Source: Microbacterium sp. Root61 (GTDB lineage Bacteria; Actinomycetota; Actinomycetes; Actinomycetales; Microbacteriaceae). From it: a stretch of 64,000 bases of DNA. The stretch spans positions 3,169,713 through 3,233,712 of the forward strand of contig NZ_LMGU01000001.1 in the NCBI RefSeq assembly GCF_001427525.1. The letters are read 5' to 3'. Each line of letters begins with the position of its first letter. Position 1 is the stretch's first letter. Position numbers and translations under genes: made by a program. The notes under the pieces were generated by a model, which was not told the DNA's origin, made no database searches, and saw only the letters and a program-made list of their open reading frames with translations. Of this stretch, positions 41,069-50,937 are shown in pieces.

Positions 41069-42054
41069 CGCACACCTCCCGCGACGTGGTCGGAGGAGGT
41101 GCGCAGCGCCCGTGCGGCGGTCGCGTGGCCGTGCTCCACGCAGTCGCGCAAGGCGTCTCCGCGTGCGAGCCCGGCGAGCAGCCCGGCTGCGAACGCGTCG
41201 CCGGCGCCGATGGCCTCGACGACCGCGACCTCGTGCGCGTCCACATCCACCCGCTCGTCGCCGTCGTATGCGCTGACCGCGCCCCCGTCGTTCTTGACGA
41301 TGAGCCAGCGTGGCTCGGGGAACCGCCGCCGGATGTCGTCGGCGGTGCGGGTGCCGAACACGGCGGACGCCTCGTCGAGTCCGGTGAGGGCGATGTCGCT
41401 CGTCTGCAGGAAGCCCGCCAGCAGCTCGCGCCCGTGCTCGATGCGGCCGTGCCACAGTGCCGGGCGCCAGTTGAGGTCGAACGCGACGAGGCTGCGCGAG
41501 CGCGACCGATCCACGAGGAGACGCTGCGCGGCCGCGGCGTGGGACGAGAGCGCCGGGGTGATGCCCGTGGTGTGCACGAGGGTCGCAGCGTCGAGCGTCG
41601 CCGCCACTCTCGGCGTGTCCAGCAGAGCGGGGGAGAGGTGGGAGCCGGCCGATCCGGCGCGGTAGTAGTGCATCGCGCTGCGGCCGGGCCCGAGGTCGGT
41701 GAAGGAGCCGGTGGCACCGCCGACCTCCTTCACGTACACGCCCGTGGATCGCACCGGATCGACCTCGATCATCGACGTGTCCACCCCGAACCGCTCGAGC
41801 TCTGCGCGCACGTAACGCCCGAACCCGTCGTCGCCGACGCGGCTGAGCAGCGTCGTCGGGAGGCCGTGCGCGACCAGTCCGATCGCGACGTTGGTCTCGG
41901 CTCCGCCCAGCGACCGCCGGAAGCTCTCGGCGTCCTCCAATGGCCCGGGCTCGGTCTGGACGAGCACCACCAGGGCCTCGCCGAAGGCGACGGCGCGCGG
42001 CGGACGGTCGGGGTGTGCCCGATCCGTTCCGGCCGTCGGGATTGACGTGCTCAT
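41065..42054 (-). CDS. kdgK: PfkB family sugar kinase, probable 2-keto-3-deoxygluconate kinase
   Basis: 329 residues. PfkB signatures: SLGGAETNVAIGLVAHGLPTTLLSRVGDDGFG near the N-terminus and VVEAIGAGDAFAAGLLAGLARGD, whose GAGD holds the catalytic Asp. TGVYVKEVGGATGSF and YYRAGSAGSHLSPALL, with the Y-Y-R-x-x-S-A motif, are typical of 2-dehydro-3-deoxygluconokinases. It phosphorylates KDG to KDPG, the substrate of the aldolase encoded at 45032-45676. TAATCT ends 6 bases before the ATG (leaderless). Confidence 0.82.
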   Translation of the reverse strand: MSTSIPTAGTDRAHPDRPPRAVAFGEALVVLVQTEPGPLEDAESFRRSLGGAETNVAIGLVAHGLPTTLLSRVGDDGFGRYVRAELERFGVDTSMIEVDPVRSTGVYVKEVGGATGSFTDLGPGRSAMHYYRAGSAGSHLSPALLDTPRVAATLDAATLVHTTGITPALSSHAAAAQRLLVDRSRSRSLVAFDLNWRPALWHGRIEHGRELLAGFLQTSDIALTGLDEASAVFGTRTADDIRRRFPEPRWLIVKNDGGAVSAYDGDERVDVDAHEVAVVEAIGAGDAFAAGLLAGLARGDALRDCVEHGHATAARALRTSSDHVAGGVR

Positions 42055-42060
42055 GCCGCG

Positions 42061-42066
42061 AGATTA
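42061..42066 (-). promoter_or_regulatory. Candidate -10 element (TAATCT), leaderless kinase gene
   Basis: Minus-strand TAATCT-CGCGGC-ATG; adjacent to the TTGCA repeats. Confidence 0.6.
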
Positions 42067-42069
42067 CTC

Positions 42070-42111
42070 TGCAATCACACCTGTTGCAATGCACGTTGCA
42101 CTGTGCGCAAC
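42070..42111. promoter_or_regulatory. TTGCA-rich repeats between divergent operons (candidate IclR operator)
   Basis: TGCAAT at 42070-42075 and 42085-42090, GTTGCA at 42083-42088 and 42095-42100 (12 bp apart), and GCGCAAC at 42106-42112 in the opposite sense. The TGCAA/TTGCA pair (42085-42089, 42096-42100) forms an inverted repeat. Several half-sites in a 63-bp divergent gap is the arrangement expected for IclR proteins. Confidence 0.5.
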
Positions 42112-42117
42112 GAAAGG

Positions 42118-43395
42118 ATGAACGTGCTCGCCGTCGACGACAAGTCCTTCCCGCCCGACGCCTGGGGGCTGACGGTCGCCGAGTTCCTCGCCACTGCCCC
42201 GCCCGTGTCCCGGTTCGCCACTCCGCTGCTGACCCTCGACCAGGCGGCGATGAGCCACAACGTCCGCGTCATGTCCGCGTGGGTGGCCTCGCACGGCCTG
42301 CACCTCGCGCCGCACGGCAAGACCACGATGGCTCCCGCGCTCTGGGAGATGCTGACGGATGCCGGAGCCTGGGGACTCACCCTCGCCACTGCCTGGCAGG
42401 CGCAGGTCGCGCGCAGCGTCGGAATCGGTCGCCTCATGGTCGCGAACGCGATCGTGGATCCCGTCGCCCTGCGCTGGCTCGCGTCCGAGCTCTCGGCCCA
42501 CGCCGATGTCGAGATCAGCTGCTGGGTCGACAGCCTCGCCACCGTGCGCGTGATGGAGGCCGTGCTGCGGGAAGCCGGGGTGCCGCGCCCGATCCCCGTG
42601 ATCGTCGAGCTGGGTGCTCCCGGCGGGCGCACCGGAGCTCGGTCGCGCGCCGAAGCGCTCGAGGTCGCCCGGGCGGTCGCGGCATCCGACGTCCTCACCG
42701 TCGCCGGCGTCGGCGGATACGAAGGCGCGCTCGCGCATGACCGCGCCCCCTCATCCGTCGCCCGCGTGGACGCGTACCTCGATGACGTGCGCGGTCTGCA
42801 CGAGGAGGTCGCCGCCGCCGGGCTGTATCGCCCGGGCGTTCCGCCGATCGTGACCGTGGGCGGCAGCGCCTATTTCGATCGCGTCGCCGAGCGGCTCGCG
42901 CCGGTGGCGGATGAGGCGGAGGTCGTGCTGCGCTCCGGGGCGTTCCAGATCCACGACGACGGCTTCTACGCGCAGATCTCACCGATGGGGATGCTGCCTG
43001 GCACCGAGCCGTTCCGTTCGGCCATGCATGCCTGGGTGCGGGTCGTGTCGCACCCGGAGCCGGGGCTGGTGCTGCTGGACGGCGGCAAGCGCGACCTGTC
43101 GTTCGATGAGGGACTGCCGGTTCCGCAGCGCATCGTCGGGCTGTCCGCGGCGGACAGCGATCGCGCCCTCGCCGGGAGTGAGATCACCGCGCTCAACGAC
43201 CAGCACGGCTTCCTGAGGCTTTCCCCCGATGCGCTCGCGGCGGGTGCGGCCGAGGCACTGCCCGTCGGGGCCGTCGTCCGGCTCGGGCTCTCGCATCCGT
43301 GCACCGCGCTGGACCGCTGGCGGCGGATCCCGGTGGTGGCCGATGCGAACGAGGACGACCCCCGCGTGATCGATGTCGTCGAGACGCGATTCTGA
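42118..43395 (+). CDS. Fold-type III PLP amino acid deaminase (D-serine dehydratase/D-threonine aldolase-like; possible D-glucosaminate dehydratase)
   Basis: 425 residues. An alanine-racemase-like barrel with the PLP lysine in HLAPHGKTTMAP (Lys68); CWVDSLATVRVM, VIVELGAPGGRTG and GVGGYEGALAHD follow. The C-terminus has LGLSHPCTALDRWRRIPVV, whose His-x-Cys binds the divalent metal in D-threonine aldolase/D-serine dehydratase relatives. It eliminates water and ammonia from a D-configured hydroxy-amino acid, giving a 2-keto acid. Neighbouring KDG kinase and KDPG aldolase point to D-glucosaminate as substrate (inference). Start: GAAAGG touches the ATG at 42118, while GTG at 42124 is 6 bases from it and is an equally good or better start. 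Confidence 0.8.
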   Translation: MNVLAVDDKSFPPDAWGLTVAEFLATAPPVSRFATPLLTLDQAAMSHNVRVMSAWVASHGLHLAPHGKTTMAPALWEMLTDAGAWGLTLATAWQAQVARSVGIGRLMVANAIVDPVALRWLASELSAHADVEISCWVDSLATVRVMEAVLREAGVPRPIPVIVELGAPGGRTGARSRAEALEVARAVAASDVLTVAGVGGYEGALAHDRAPSSVARVDAYLDDVRGLHEEVAAAGLYRPGVPPIVTVGGSAYFDRVAERLAPVADEAEVVLRSGAFQIHDDGFYAQISPMGMLPGTEPFRSAMHAWVRVVSHPEPGLVLLDGGKRDLSFDEGLPVPQRIVGLSAADSDRALAGSEITALNDQHGFLRLSPDALAAGAAEALPVGAVVRLGLSHPCTALDRWRRIPVVADANEDDPRVIDVVETRF

Positions 43396-43397
43396 GC

Positions 43398-45035
43398 ATG
43401 ATCCACGACCCCGCTCCGACGACCGCGATCCGCGGTGCCACCGTCATCGACGGCACCGGGGCCGCGGGGTACCCCGCCGACGTCCTCGTGCGCGACGGGC
43501 GGATCGCCCGGATCCACCAGCCTGGCGCGACCTTCGCGGGCGATCCCGCACCGCCCACGATCGACGCGACCGGACTCGTGCTCGCGCCCGGGTTCATCGA
43601 CATGCACGCCCACTCGGACCTGGCGGTGCTCGCCGATCGCGCCCACCTGGCGAAGATCAGCCAGGGTGTGACGACCGAAGTGCTCGGCCAGGACGGCATC
43701 GGGTACGCCCCGGTCGACGACGAGGTGCTCCCCGGTATCCGACTGCAGATCGCGGGCTGGAACGGCCGTCCGGAGCTGCCGATCGGGTGGCGGAGCATGG
43801 CCGAGTACCTCGAGCGGCTGTCCGGCGGCACGGCCACCAACACCGCGGTGCTCGTGCCGCAGGGCAACCTGCGGATGCTGACCGTCGGGCAGGACGACCG
43901 GCCGGCCACCCCCGCCGAGCTCGATGCGATGTGCGGCATCCTCGCCGACAGCCTCGCGGCCGGGGCGGTCGGGCTCTCCAGCGGCCTCACCTACACCCCC
44001 GGCATGTACGCCGACACGGCCGAGCTGACCGCGCTGTGCCGCGTCGTCGCGGCGGCCGGCGGGTACTTCGCGCCGCACACCCGCTCGTACGGTGCAGGGG
44101 CGCTCGACTCCTACGCCGAGATGATCCGCATCGCGCGCGACAGCGGGTGCGCCCTCCATCTCACCCACGCGACGCTCAACTTCAGCTCCAACACCGACTC
44201 GGCGCCGGAGTTCCTCGACATGATCGACCAGGCGCTCGCGGACGGCATCGACCTCACGCTCGACTCGTATCCGTACCTGCCCGGCGCGACGACGCTGGCC
44301 GCGCTGCTGCCCAGCCGGCTGGCGCAGGGCGGGCCCGACGCCCTGCTCGACCGCCTCGCGTCCGGTACGGAGCGGGCGGCGCTGGTCGACGCGTTCGAGG
44401 TGGCCGGCAGCGACGGCTTCCACGGCGAGCGCGCGGACTGGTCGCGCATCCAGATCTCCGGCGTCGTCGCACCCGAGCTCGCACCGTACGTGGGGCGCAC
44501 GATCGCCGACATCGCCGGGGGCGAGGATGCGGATCCCGTGGATGTGGTCACCCGCATCCTGCTCGCCGACCGCCTGGCCACCGGCATCCTGATGCACGTC
44601 GGTCACGAGCACAACGTGCAGGCCGTGATGCGGCATCCGCAGCACGCCGGCGGCAGCGATGGCATCCTCGTCGGCGACCGGCCGCACCCGCGGGCGTGGG
44701 GCACGTTCCCGCGCTACCTGTCGCGCTACGTGCGCGAACTCGGCGTCCTGAGCCTCGAAGAGGCCATCCGCCACCTGAGTGGAACCCCTGCCCGGCGGCT
44801 CGGGCTGACCGACCGCGGACTCGTGCGGGAGGGCTACGCCGCCGACCTGGTGCTGTTCGATCCGCGCACGGTGCACGACACCGCGACGTTCGAGGCCCCA
44901 CGGCAGGCGGCGACGGGCATCGTCGCGGTGCTCGTGAACGGCCGCGTCGCCTACCGCGACGGCATCCGCACCGACGTCCTCGCCGGTACCGTGCTGCGCC
45001 CGACCCCACCCTCGACGACAGGAACCCGCTCGTGA
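43398..45035 (+). CDS. N-acyl-D-amino-acid deacylase family amidohydrolase
   Basis: 545 residues. Amidohydrolase barrel: ATVIDGTGAAGYPADVLVRDGRIA at the N-terminus, LAPGFIDMHAHSDLAVL with the HxH metal pair, LSSGLTYTPGMYAD, FAPHTRSYGAG, LHLTHATLN with a further metal-binding histidine, and HAGGSDGILVGDRPHPRAWGTFPRYL with the catalytic Asp. These fit D-aminoacylases (N-acyl-D-Glu/Asp types). The VVGNCG cysteine of classical D-aminoacylase is replaced by LGQDG, so metal binding is altered. It removes an acyl group from an N-acyl-D-amino compound; in context, possibly N-acetylglucosaminate. It is 2 bp after the deaminase gene and its stop overlaps the aldolase start (GTGA). Confidence 0.83.
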   Translation: MIHDPAPTTAIRGATVIDGTGAAGYPADVLVRDGRIARIHQPGATFAGDPAPPTIDATGLVLAPGFIDMHAHSDLAVLADRAHLAKISQGVTTEVLGQDGIGYAPVDDEVLPGIRLQIAGWNGRPELPIGWRSMAEYLERLSGGTATNTAVLVPQGNLRMLTVGQDDRPATPAELDAMCGILADSLAAGAVGLSSGLTYTPGMYADTAELTALCRVVAAAGGYFAPHTRSYGAGALDSYAEMIRIARDSGCALHLTHATLNFSSNTDSAPEFLDMIDQALADGIDLTLDSYPYLPGATTLAALLPSRLAQGGPDALLDRLASGTERAALVDAFEVAGSDGFHGERADWSRIQISGVVAPELAPYVGRTIADIAGGEDADPVDVVTRILLADRLATGILMHVGHEHNVQAVMRHPQHAGGSDGILVGDRPHPRAWGTFPRYLSRYVRELGVLSLEEAIRHLSGTPARRLGLTDRGLVREGYAADLVLFDPRTVHDTATFEAPRQAATGIVAVLVNGRVAYRDGIRTDVLAGTVLRPTPPSTTGTRS

Positions 45036-45676
45036 CCGACTCCGCCCTCCTCGACCTGCTCGAGGCCGACCGCGCGATCGCCCTCGTGCGGCTTCCCGCC
45101 ATCGCCGACCCCGCCGCTTTGGTCGCGGCGCTGGCGCGCGGCGGCATCCGTGCGATCGAGTTCGCGTTCACCACGCCCGGCGTCGAGGAGATCATCGCCG
45201 CGGCGGTGGCCGGAGCCCCCGCCGGCGTGCTGATCGGGGCGGGCACCGTGACCGACGCCGACCTCGTCCGCCGTGCCGGCGCCGCCGGCGCGCAGTTCCT
45301 CGTCACGCCCGGCGTCAGCGGCGAGGTGGCGGTCGCGGCGCAGGACGCGCGGCTGCCCGTGGTGATGGGAGCGATGACCCCGACCGAGGTGATGGCCGCC
45401 GTCGGACTCGGCGCGTCGGCAGTGAAGATCTTCCCGGCCGACACGGTGGGGCCCGCCTACTTCCGCCACCTGGCCGGGCCGCTGCCGCACGTGCCGCTCG
45501 TGGCCTCCGGAGGGATCGCGGCGCACAACGCCGCGGACTACGTGCGAGCGGGAGCGCTCGCCGTCACCGCGGGCTCGAGTGTCATCGGGCGCGCCGACGT
45601 CGAATCCGGTGACTGGAGCGCGGTCACGTCGAAGGCGCGTGCCTTCACCACCGCCGCGCGCGGCATGAAGGGCTGA
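45032..45676 (+). CDS. eda: KDPG/KHG aldolase
   Basis: 214 residues of the class I KDPG aldolase family. Glu43 in IEFAFTTPG and Schiff-base Lys132 in ASAVKIFPADTVGPAYFRHLAGPLP are both in place; GAGTVTDADLVRRAGAAGAQFLVTPG and ASGGIAAHNAADYVRAGA are normal. It splits 2-keto-3-deoxy-6-phosphogluconate into pyruvate and glyceraldehyde-3-phosphate. GTG start with AGGAA upstream, overlapping the deacylase stop. With the divergent KDG kinase it completes an Entner-Doudoroff-like lower branch. Confidence 0.93.
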   Translation: MTDSALLDLLEADRAIALVRLPAIADPAALVAALARGGIRAIEFAFTTPGVEEIIAAAVAGAPAGVLIGAGTVTDADLVRRAGAAGAQFLVTPGVSGEVAVAAQDARLPVVMGAMTPTEVMAAVGLGASAVKIFPADTVGPAYFRHLAGPLPHVPLVASGGIAAHNAADYVRAGALAVTAGSSVIGRADVESGDWSAVTSKARAFTTAARGMKG

Positions 45677-45685
45677 GAAGACCCG

Positions 45686-46042
45686 TCAGAAGGTGATGAC
45701 GGTGGCGTCTTCGAGGGTGAAACGAAGGAACTCGTCGCGTGCGACGTGCAGCGCGATCCCGCGACCGCGAAGGGCATCCTCGGTCTCGTCGGCGCGCGCG
45801 GCGTTGATGCAGGCGCCGACGGTCACCCCGGCGGCGACCAGCTCATCGATCTGGCGATTGAATGTGTTCTCCGCATCGGTGGCGGACGCACCGAGGCGGC
45901 GCTGAGCCGGACCGAAGCAGAACACCTCGATCTCGACGTCCTTCTCGACGGAGATCTCCCGCATCCGAAGCGCCACCCGGCTTCCGGTCGCGATCGAGTC
46001 CGGATCGTCGTGGAAGATGTGGATCACGGTCTTCTTGGTCAT
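45686..46042 (-). CDS. DsrE family protein
   Basis: 118 residues. VIHIFHDDPDSIATGSRVALRM and EIEVFCFGPAQRRL followed by VAAGVTVGACINAARADE fit the DsrE/DsrF-like sulfur-relay fold; one Cys (ACINAA) is where some family members carry the active cysteine. The function here is unknown. Convergent with the aldolase (9-bp gap). GAGGG lies about 9 bases upstream of the ATG. Confidence 0.72.
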   Translation of the reverse strand: MTKKTVIHIFHDDPDSIATGSRVALRMREISVEKDVEIEVFCFGPAQRRLGASATDAENTFNRQIDELVAAGVTVGACINAARADETEDALRGRGIALHVARDEFLRFTLEDATVITF

Positions 46043-46126
46043 GTGCGTTCGCCCTCGATTCCTCGGTGTTCCTCCAACATACGTGCCGGTCCTCTCGGGC
46101 GTGACGACGGCATCGGCGCGCGGCCG

Positions 46127-46162
46127 AAGGGCCGGTCGACCTGGAGAGGTCGACCGGCCCTT
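46127..46162 (-). terminator. Terminator hairpin after the aminotransferase gene
   Basis: Perfect 16-bp stem AAGGGCCGGTCGACCT with its complement and a 4-base GGAG loop, 16 bp past the stop at 46178. It separates the aminotransferase/mmsA operon from the DsrE gene. Confidence 0.88.
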
Positions 46163-46177
46163 GTGGCGTGCGATGCG

Positions 46178-47560
46178 CTACGCGACGTACTCGTCGGCGA
46201 CGTCCAGCGCGCGGTCGATGACCTCGAGGCCGCGGACGAGCTCGTCCTCCGAGATCACCAGTGGCGGCGCGACGTGCAGGCGGTTGAAGTGCGTGAACGG
46301 CCAGACACCGGCCTTCTTGCACGCCGCGGCGACCGCGGCCATGGGTGCGGCATCCGCTCCACCGGCGTTGTACGGCACCAGGGGCTCGCGCGTCTCGCGG
46401 TTGCGCACGAGCTCGATCGCCCAGAACAGTCCCGCACCGCGGACGTCGCCGATGGACGGGTGGCGCTCGGCCATCGCCCGCAGGCGCGGCTCGACGACGC
46501 GGGAGCCGAGGTCGCGCACGCGCTCGAGGATGCCGTCGCGCTCGAACACCTCGAATGTCGCGACGCCCGCGGCGCAGGCCAACGGGTGGCCCGAGTACGT
46601 GAGTCCGCCGGGGAAGGCGACGGTGTCGAAGTGCGACGCGATCCGGTCCGAGATCACGACGCCGCCGAGGGGCACGTAGCCCGAGTTCACACCCTTGGCG
46701 AACGTGATCAGGTCGGGGTCGGCGCCATAGGCCTGGAAGGCGAACCACTCGCCGGTGCGGCCGAAGCCGACCATGACCTCGTCCGCGATCCAGACGATGC
46801 CGTAGCGGTCGCACAGCTCGCGGACGCCGGGCAGGTAGCCAGGCGGGGGGATCAGCACGCCGTTGGTGCCGACGACCGTCTCGATGATGATCGCCGCGAT
46901 CGTCGAGGCGCCCTCGAGGATGATCGTCTGCTCGAGGTGCTCCAGCGCGCGCTGCGTCTCCTGCTCGTCCGAGGACGAGTGGAACGCCGAGCGGTAGGGG
47001 TACGGGCCGAAGAACTTCGCGACCGATCCGTCGCCCGGCTCGTTCGCCCAGCGCCTCGGGTCACCCGTCAGTGAGATCGCCGTCGTGGTGTTGCCGTGAT
47101 AGCTGCGGTACATCGAGAGCACCTTGCGGCGGCCGGTGACGGCCCGCGCCATGCGCACCGCGTTCTCGTTCGCGTCTGCGCCGCCGTTGGTGAAGAAGAC
47201 CTTCTCCATGCCGTCCGGCGCGACCTCGGCGATTCGCCGGGCGAGGTCGCCGCGCACGTCGTTGGCCATCGAGGGCTGGATCGTCGCGAGACGGCCCGCC
47301 TGGTTCTGGATGGCGGCGACGAGATCGGGATGCTGGTGCCCGAGGTTGAGGTTCACCAGCTGCGAGCTGAAGTCGAGGTACTCATTGCCCTGGTAGTCCC
47401 AGAACGTCGAGCCCTCACCGCCCGCGACGGGCAGCGGGTCGATGAGCGCCTGTGCACTCCAGGAGTGGAAGACGTGCGCGCGGTCGTCGGTGCGGACGCG
47501 GGCGTCGCCGTCCGGGTCCGGGATCGCGCGGGCTGTGGTGGTCATTGCATCGGTCATCAT
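46178..47560 (-). CDS. Class III PLP-dependent aminotransferase (omega-amino acid type)
   Basis: 460 residues. FFTNGGADANENAVRMARAVTGR, YRSYHGNTTTAISLTGDPRRW, IIIETVVGTNGVLIPPPGYLPG, WIADEVMVGFGRTG with Asp260, and PLP Lys289 in ITFAKGVNSGYVPLGG. The YRSYHG and GDPRRW segments resemble beta-alanine/taurine/4-aminobutyrate:pyruvate-type enzymes. It would give a semialdehyde for the dehydrogenase encoded 23 bp upstream. Start at 47560 with AGGGACTC just upstream; in-frame ATGs at 47557 and 47545 are alternatives. Confidence 0.88.
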   Translation of the reverse strand: MMTDAMTTTARAIPDPDGDARVRTDDRAHVFHSWSAQALIDPLPVAGGEGSTFWDYQGNEYLDFSSQLVNLNLGHQHPDLVAAIQNQAGRLATIQPSMANDVRGDLARRIAEVAPDGMEKVFFTNGGADANENAVRMARAVTGRRKVLSMYRSYHGNTTTAISLTGDPRRWANEPGDGSVAKFFGPYPYRSAFHSSSDEQETQRALEHLEQTIILEGASTIAAIIIETVVGTNGVLIPPPGYLPGVRELCDRYGIVWIADEVMVGFGRTGEWFAFQAYGADPDLITFAKGVNSGYVPLGGVVISDRIASHFDTVAFPGGLTYSGHPLACAAGVATFEVFERDGILERVRDLGSRVVEPRLRAMAERHPSIGDVRGAGLFWAIELVRNRETREPLVPYNAGGADAAPMAAVAAACKKAGVWPFTHFNRLHVAPPLVISEDELVRGLEVIDRALDVADEYVA

Positions 47561-47583
47561 GAGTCCCTGAGGTTGCCTGCGGG

Positions 47584-49134
<1,551 letters not shown>

Positions 49135-49151
49135 GGGAGTCCTTTCGTGCC

Positions 49152-49169
49152 GGACAGATCGTACGGTCC
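49152..49169. promoter_or_regulatory. Candidate PucR operator, copy 1
   Basis: GGACAGATCGTACGGTCC, an imperfect dyad (12 of 18 symmetric positions), between mmsA and the divergent pucR-like gene. Its parts GACAGATCGT and ACGGTCC recur in order at 53256-53275. Confidence 0.5.
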
Positions 49170-49219
49170 TCATCTAGGCTTATGAACCCAAGTGTGTCAG
49201 GCGCAAAAGGGGTATGGGC

Positions 49220-50875
49220 ATGGATGATCGTCGCGAAGATGCGTCGTTCCGAACGGATCGTCCGACGGGCGCTCCGGCGGACGCGAGCCTCCCGACGGTG
49301 CGCGAGGTGCTGGCCCTGCCGCAAGTGGTCGAGGGTCTGCCCGAGGTCATCGTCGGCGGCGAGGTGCTGGACGCACGCGTGCGCTGGGTGCATGTCTCGG
49401 ACAGCGCCGGGGTCGCCCGCCTGCTCAACGGCGGCGAACTGCTGCTGTCGACGGGCAGCGGCTGGCCGGCCGACCCCGCGGTGCTGCGCACGTTCATCGG
49501 CGACCTCGTCGCCGCAGGGCTCGCCGGCCTGGTCCTGGAGCTCGGCACGCACTACCGCTACCTCCCCGCGGTCGTCGCCGACGCCGCGCAGGAGCACGGG
49601 CTGCCGCTGGCCGCACTGCACCGCGAGGTGAAGTTCGTGACGATCACGGAGGCCGTGCACGGCCGGATCATCTCGGACCAGACTGCCGCGCTGCGGGCGC
49701 GGGACGAGGTGCGCGAACGGTTCACCGCCCTGGCGCTGCGCGGGGCGCCGGCCGACTTCATCGTGCACCAGCTCGCCCAGACGCTGGGGGCCTCGGTGAT
49801 CCTGGAGAACCTCGGCCACGAGATGGTCGCCGCCGAGGTGCCGCTCGCGAACGAGGCTGAGCTCTTCGCCGAGTGGGAGCTGCGCTCCCGCACGGTACAT
49901 CGCGACGCGCGGGCGCGCGGCGACCGAGCACCGGACCCGGACGAATGGCTCGTGATTCCGGTCGAGGCGCGCGGCGTCCGGTGGGGACACCTGATCGCGC
50001 TCCCCGGACCCCCGCACGCGGCCGGGCGCACGGCGGTGCTCGAGCAGGGCGCGATCGCCCTCGCCCTCGGCCGACTCGCGGACGGCGACGTCGACGAGTG
50101 GAGCCGTGTCGGCCGGCGGCGGCTGATCGACGGGCTGCTCGCCGGCCGGTTCGCCGGGATCCCCGGCGCCGCGGCGCGGCTGGAGGCCGCCGGGGTGCCG
50201 ATCGCCGGCGCCAGGCTCTACGGCGTCGTCTTCGCCGGTGTCCCGCTGGCGGGCGAGGCGGCCGATGCCGCGGCCCGCGGCCTGCGCGGACGTGCGCTGG
50301 CGGGCTCGGTGCCCGCCGGGGTGAACCCACCGGCGGTCGCCGTGCTGCTGTCATTGCCGCTCGAGGCGACGTTCGACGATGCCACCGCGGCCGAGTTCGC
50401 CCGGGCGGTCGCGCCGGGAGCGGACCTCGACCGGCTCGTCATGTCGGTCGGTCGTGCGGCGGACGGCCTCGAGGAGGGGCTCGTCTCGCTGCAGGAGGCG
50501 ATCGCTCTGGCGCGCGGCCGTCGCCGTCGCGCCGGCCGCGGTGTGCAGTTGCGGCGGGCGGCCGATCGGCCGCTCGTGCAGCTGATCTCGTCGCTGCGCG
50601 ACGATCACCGGCTCCTCGAGCACGGCGAGCGGATGCTGTCGCCGCTCATCGTGCACGACCTCGAGCGGGGCGGCGATCTGCTCGACGTGCTGGAGGCGAT
50701 GCTCGCGCATCCGGGCAACCGCACGGCCGCGGCATCCGCTTCGCACCTATCGCGCTCGGTGTTCTACCAGCGCATCGCGCTCATCGAACAGCTGCTGGGC
50801 GCCGACCTCGACGACGGCGAGACGCAGACCGCCCTGCACCTCGCCCTCCTGGTGCGCCGCAGCGCGGGGCGCTGA
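49220..50875 (+). CDS. PucR family transcriptional regulator
   Basis: 551 residues. N-terminal PucR (purine catabolism regulator) domain (VREVLALPQVVEGLPEVIVGGEVLDARVRWVHVSD, LLNGGELLLSTG, LVLELGTHYRYLPAVVADAAQEHGLPL). A GGDEF-like middle region follows, and the CdaR/PucR-type helix-turn-helix is at the C-terminus (LLDVLEAMLAHPGNRTAAASASHLSRSVFYQRIALIEQLLG). Such proteins usually activate nitrogen-compound catabolism. It is divergent from mmsA/aminotransferase. Start at 49220: AAAGGGG is 7 bases upstream, whereas the in-frame ATG at 49214 is only 1 base from it. A hairpin follows the gene. Confidence 0.9.
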   Translation: MDDRREDASFRTDRPTGAPADASLPTVREVLALPQVVEGLPEVIVGGEVLDARVRWVHVSDSAGVARLLNGGELLLSTGSGWPADPAVLRTFIGDLVAAGLAGLVLELGTHYRYLPAVVADAAQEHGLPLAALHREVKFVTITEAVHGRIISDQTAALRARDEVRERFTALALRGAPADFIVHQLAQTLGASVILENLGHEMVAAEVPLANEAELFAEWELRSRTVHRDARARGDRAPDPDEWLVIPVEARGVRWGHLIALPGPPHAAGRTAVLEQGAIALALGRLADGDVDEWSRVGRRRLIDGLLAGRFAGIPGAAARLEAAGVPIAGARLYGVVFAGVPLAGEAADAAARGLRGRALAGSVPAGVNPPAVAVLLSLPLEATFDDATAAEFARAVAPGADLDRLVMSVGRAADGLEEGLVSLQEAIALARGRRRRAGRGVQLRRAADRPLVQLISSLRDDHRLLEHGERMLSPLIVHDLERGGDLLDVLEAMLAHPGNRTAAASASHLSRSVFYQRIALIEQLLGADLDDGETQTALHLALLVRRSAGR

Positions 50876-50890
50876 GACCGCGCACACGAA

Positions 50891-50924
50891 GGGGCCCGCA
50901 TCGCCTGCGCGCGATGCGAGCCCC
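50891..50924. terminator. Bidirectional terminator hairpin
   Basis: GGGGCCCGCATCGC and GCGATGCGAGCCCC pair with one internal mismatch and a 6-base loop, between the convergent pucR-like (+) and cupin (-) genes. Confidence 0.7.
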
Positions 50925-50937
50925 TCGATCCCGGCTC

